DNA of 30,377 nucleotides, taken from Dissophora ornata (taxonomy: Eukaryota > Mortierellomycota > Mortierellomycetes > Mortierellales > Mortierellaceae). The stretch covers positions 1 to 30,377 of the forward strand of contig MU616955.1 of assembly GCA_025201705.1 (NCBI GenBank), written 5' to 3'. Numbering within the stretch: the first letter of the stretch is position 1; every line of letters starts with the position of its first letter. Below the pieces are notes generated by a model, which was not told where the DNA came from, did not search any database, and worked only from the letters and a program-made list of their open reading frames with translations. A program made the position numbers and the translations under genes. Shown one piece after another: positions 29,250 through 30,377 of the stretch.

Positions 29250-30377
29250 AAGTGATTAGTGTAGTTTTATAACCCATCTTATAAAATCCAACCGAGAAGG
29301 TATTGCATGTGTACCCTCTTGGCTGTGTCCGTTTTTGATATTGGGGGGGGGACCTGGAGTCGATATCAGCGCTTGCGAATAGGATCGATGGTGGTGGGGA
29401 CGAGACGCGAGAAAGACACGTTGGTGGATACCTTCATTGCGAAGGGGGACATAGTTCGTAGATCTCTTCAGCCCAGGAGACATGTTGCCCCAACTTCCAA
29501 CTTGTTCCAAGCACCTGTATTAACACGTGATGCGATCTAGGGAAGCTGTCCAAAAAAGGAAATGGTCGCAGGAAAGACGCGCCAGCACGCCATACTTTGA
29601 AAAATGTGCACATTTGATGTTGATTTCCTCTCCGTGTAACCCTTGCATGAACGGCATGACGCTCCCGCCCAGATCTCGATCACCCTCTCAGAGAAAGGGT
29701 GGGAAAGCCCTATTATATACAACCCCACCAGTCCGAGACCGATACGCAAACTGGGCAGCAGTTCAGCTCTTGGGTTTTAATCCGCTGCAAGCAACGGTGC
29801 AACAGTAATGTCTTTTTCCGAGTTCCCTCTCAAATCGAGGCTGTTAAAAAGATACACGAAAAATCCGGGCGGTGCGGGTAGCGGTATCGATCGCTTATGA
29901 GAACGTCCCAATTTACGAACAAACGAAAAAAAAAGCAGGTCATATGCTGATGACGACAGTTTTCGTGTTCATGTGTGTGTTTGACAGAATTGATTTCCAC
30001 AGGTTCGTCGTGTCGAGTGTAGCACTGCCGCTGATCGTTGAACGGGGACCATACAATGTGGTCCAAACACAGTTTGACGGGTTATTCTTCTTTCGGATCA
30101 GAACACAGTTTTGAAATAAACAAAGATTGTGCATTAGGTTTCGTCCGACGGAATACGATCAGGGAAAGGAACTGTTCGATCACGCCTTGGCTACCTTCCG
30201 CCGCACTTGAGACTTGATATCGATGGCTACAGCTCTGATGTTTGGATAAGATAAACTATCTCCAGCTTTGTGTTTCGGAGCAATTGGTTGTAGTGGCTAC
30301 TGTCGCTCTTTCCTTTACTGTGGGTTGGCAGCATCAATTTACTCAGACCAGGGGGTCAAGGCTAGGGGGGGAGGGAG
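29250..30377. other. Terminal interval without a recognised gene
   Basis: About 1.1 kb downstream of NOB1 with only short frames on both strands, none resembling a known protein or splicing into a longer one. A-runs near 29925-29935 and a G-run at 29343-29350 are the only notable features. It may hold the promoter of a gene beyond the window. Confidence 0.5.

Overview
This window reads as nuclear DNA of a filamentous, early-diverging fungus. Genes are broken by short GT-AG introns (mostly about 75 to 145 nt), coding exons carry CAG/CAA glutamine tracts, and every recognisable product is a conserved eukaryotic protein. A Mortierella-like Mucoromycota member is my best guess. It rests on gene style and on the presence of phytochelatin synthase and a MERIT40 homologue; I could not test it by search. 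The window opens with 92 T's, so it may start at a contig end.

Layout. 1-1071 (-): NDUFB8, a complex I accessory subunit. 1280-2831 (+): ERCC1/Rad10, divergent from NDUFB8. 2832-4128: gene-free, with GT/CA-rich low-complexity DNA. 4129-9108 (+): a large polyglutamine Mga2/Spt23-type factor with TIG and ankyrin domains. 9214-13493 (-): the importin Kap123/IPO4, convergent with it. 14135-15511 (+) and 16510-19144 (+): two unrecognised proteins, the second with one membrane segment near its C-terminus. 19450-21574 (-): phytochelatin synthase with a mitochondrial-type presequence. 22202-23997 (-): a BABAM1/MERIT40 homologue. 24163-25756 (-): TFIIH subunit Tfb4/p34. 25859-27255 (-): the 9-1-1 clamp subunit Rad1. 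27582-29249 (+): the 20S pre-rRNA nuclease Nob1. 29250-30377: no gene recognised.

Exon structures were rebuilt by hand from splice sites, reading phase and remembered family sequences. In every multi-exon gene listed the phases close exactly, which is the main check available here.

How the genes relate. Four encode genome-maintenance factors: ERCC1 (nucleotide excision repair), p34 (TFIIH, repair and transcription), Rad1 (checkpoint clamp) and MERIT40 (BRCC36 deubiquitinase complexes). Three of these lie head to tail on one strand with gaps of about 100 to 165 bp. The rest are housekeeping (respiration, nuclear import, ribosome maturation), lipid or membrane-type regulation (Mga2-like) and metal detoxification (phytochelatin synthase). 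Points most worth a second look are the internal duplication and missing membrane anchor in the Mga2-like protein, iron-type GATA sites upstream of the phytochelatin synthase gene, and the fungal MERIT40.
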